A DNA stretch of 6,453 bases from an uncultured Eubacteriales bacterium (lineage in GTDB: Bacteria > Bacillota > Clostridia > Oscillospirales > Acutalibacteraceae), in assembly GCA_934408795.1 (NCBI GenBank), contig CAKRVQ010000060.1:1-6453 (forward strand). Reading direction: 5' to 3'. Position numbers and translations under genes: made by a program. Positions within the stretch are counted from its first letter, which is position 1, and every line of letters starts with the position of its first letter. The notes beneath the pieces were generated by a model, which saw nothing but the letters and a program-made list of their open reading frames with translations, was not told where the DNA came from and made no database searches. Positions 6,392 to 6,453 of this stretch are shown here, in pieces.

Positions 6392-6422
6392 ACCGTCCGC
6401 GCTCTTTATGGGCGCGGACGGT
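6392..6422 (+). terminator. Perfect 11-bp hairpin, terminator-like in the plus direction
   Basis: ACCGTCCGCGC (6392-6402) pairs exactly with GCGCGGACGGT (6412-6422) around a 9-nt loop. On the plus strand the stem is followed by CGCTTTTC, a short T-run displaced by three bases. On the minus strand it is followed by AAATCGG, so any termination would favour plus-strand transcripts. No plus-strand gene is visible to its left. It may be an attenuator for a gene beyond the window, the end of a small RNA, or a structural boundary. Confidence 0.4.
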
Positions 6423-6453
6423 CGCTTTTCGGCGGGGTATTGATAGGTCTCAC

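Larger units (their letters stand above)
5919..6453. other. Non-coding region upstream of valS
   Basis: No convincing gene is visible in these 535 bases. They hold the valS promoter (6112-6140), the valS leader with its hairpin, a GC-rich nested inverted repeat (6159-6210), and an AT-rich right part with tandem hairpins (6323-6422). A minus-strand frame of 119 codons (6279-5920) starts at TTG without a ribosome binding site, runs through the promoter and has no recognisable domain. I do not call it. Confidence 0.6.

Overview
The window is a minus-strand gene cluster from an endospore-forming Clostridia-type Firmicute, most plausibly a gut member of the Oscillospirales. Evidence for this is the spoIIAA-spoIIAB-sigF operon, strong GGAGG-type ribosome binding sites, roughly balanced GC content, and a valS-folC gene pair. 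The family-level placement is inference.

Layout, right to left, in the direction of transcription. Positions 5919-6453 hold no convincing gene. They contain a good housekeeping-type promoter for valS (6112-6140), a leader of about 190 nt with a bulged hairpin just upstream of the valS start, and several inverted repeats. Next is valS (valyl-tRNA synthetase, 5918-3288), then a 147-bp spacer with two inverted repeats, then folC (folylpolyglutamate/dihydrofolate synthase, 3140-1872). A canonical intrinsic terminator (1731-1769) lies between folC and the sporulation operon. The operon follows as spoIIAA (1710-1393), spoIIAB (1389-955) and sigF (971-309), tightly packed with a 3-nt gap and then a 17-nt overlap. 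The left edge (1-308) holds a candidate terminator for the sigF operon and a GC-rich block full of inverted repeats. That block looks like a dispersed intergenic element rather than a gene.

valS and folC are housekeeping genes for translation and one-carbon metabolism. spoIIAA, spoIIAB and sigF form the partner-switching module that activates the first forespore sigma factor: SpoIIAB binds and inhibits SigF, and unphosphorylated SpoIIAA releases it. SpoIIAA and SpoIIAB keep their key residues. SigF is unusual because its reading frame starts just ahead of region 2, with in-frame stops immediately upstream, so the usual N-terminal segment is absent.

I see no clearly new biological system. The items most worth a second look are the shortened SigF, the terminator that separates the spoIIA operon from its only promoter-like sequence, the GC-rich element at 1-250, and the tandem hairpins at 6323-6422. 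valS also lacks a recognisable T-box leader.
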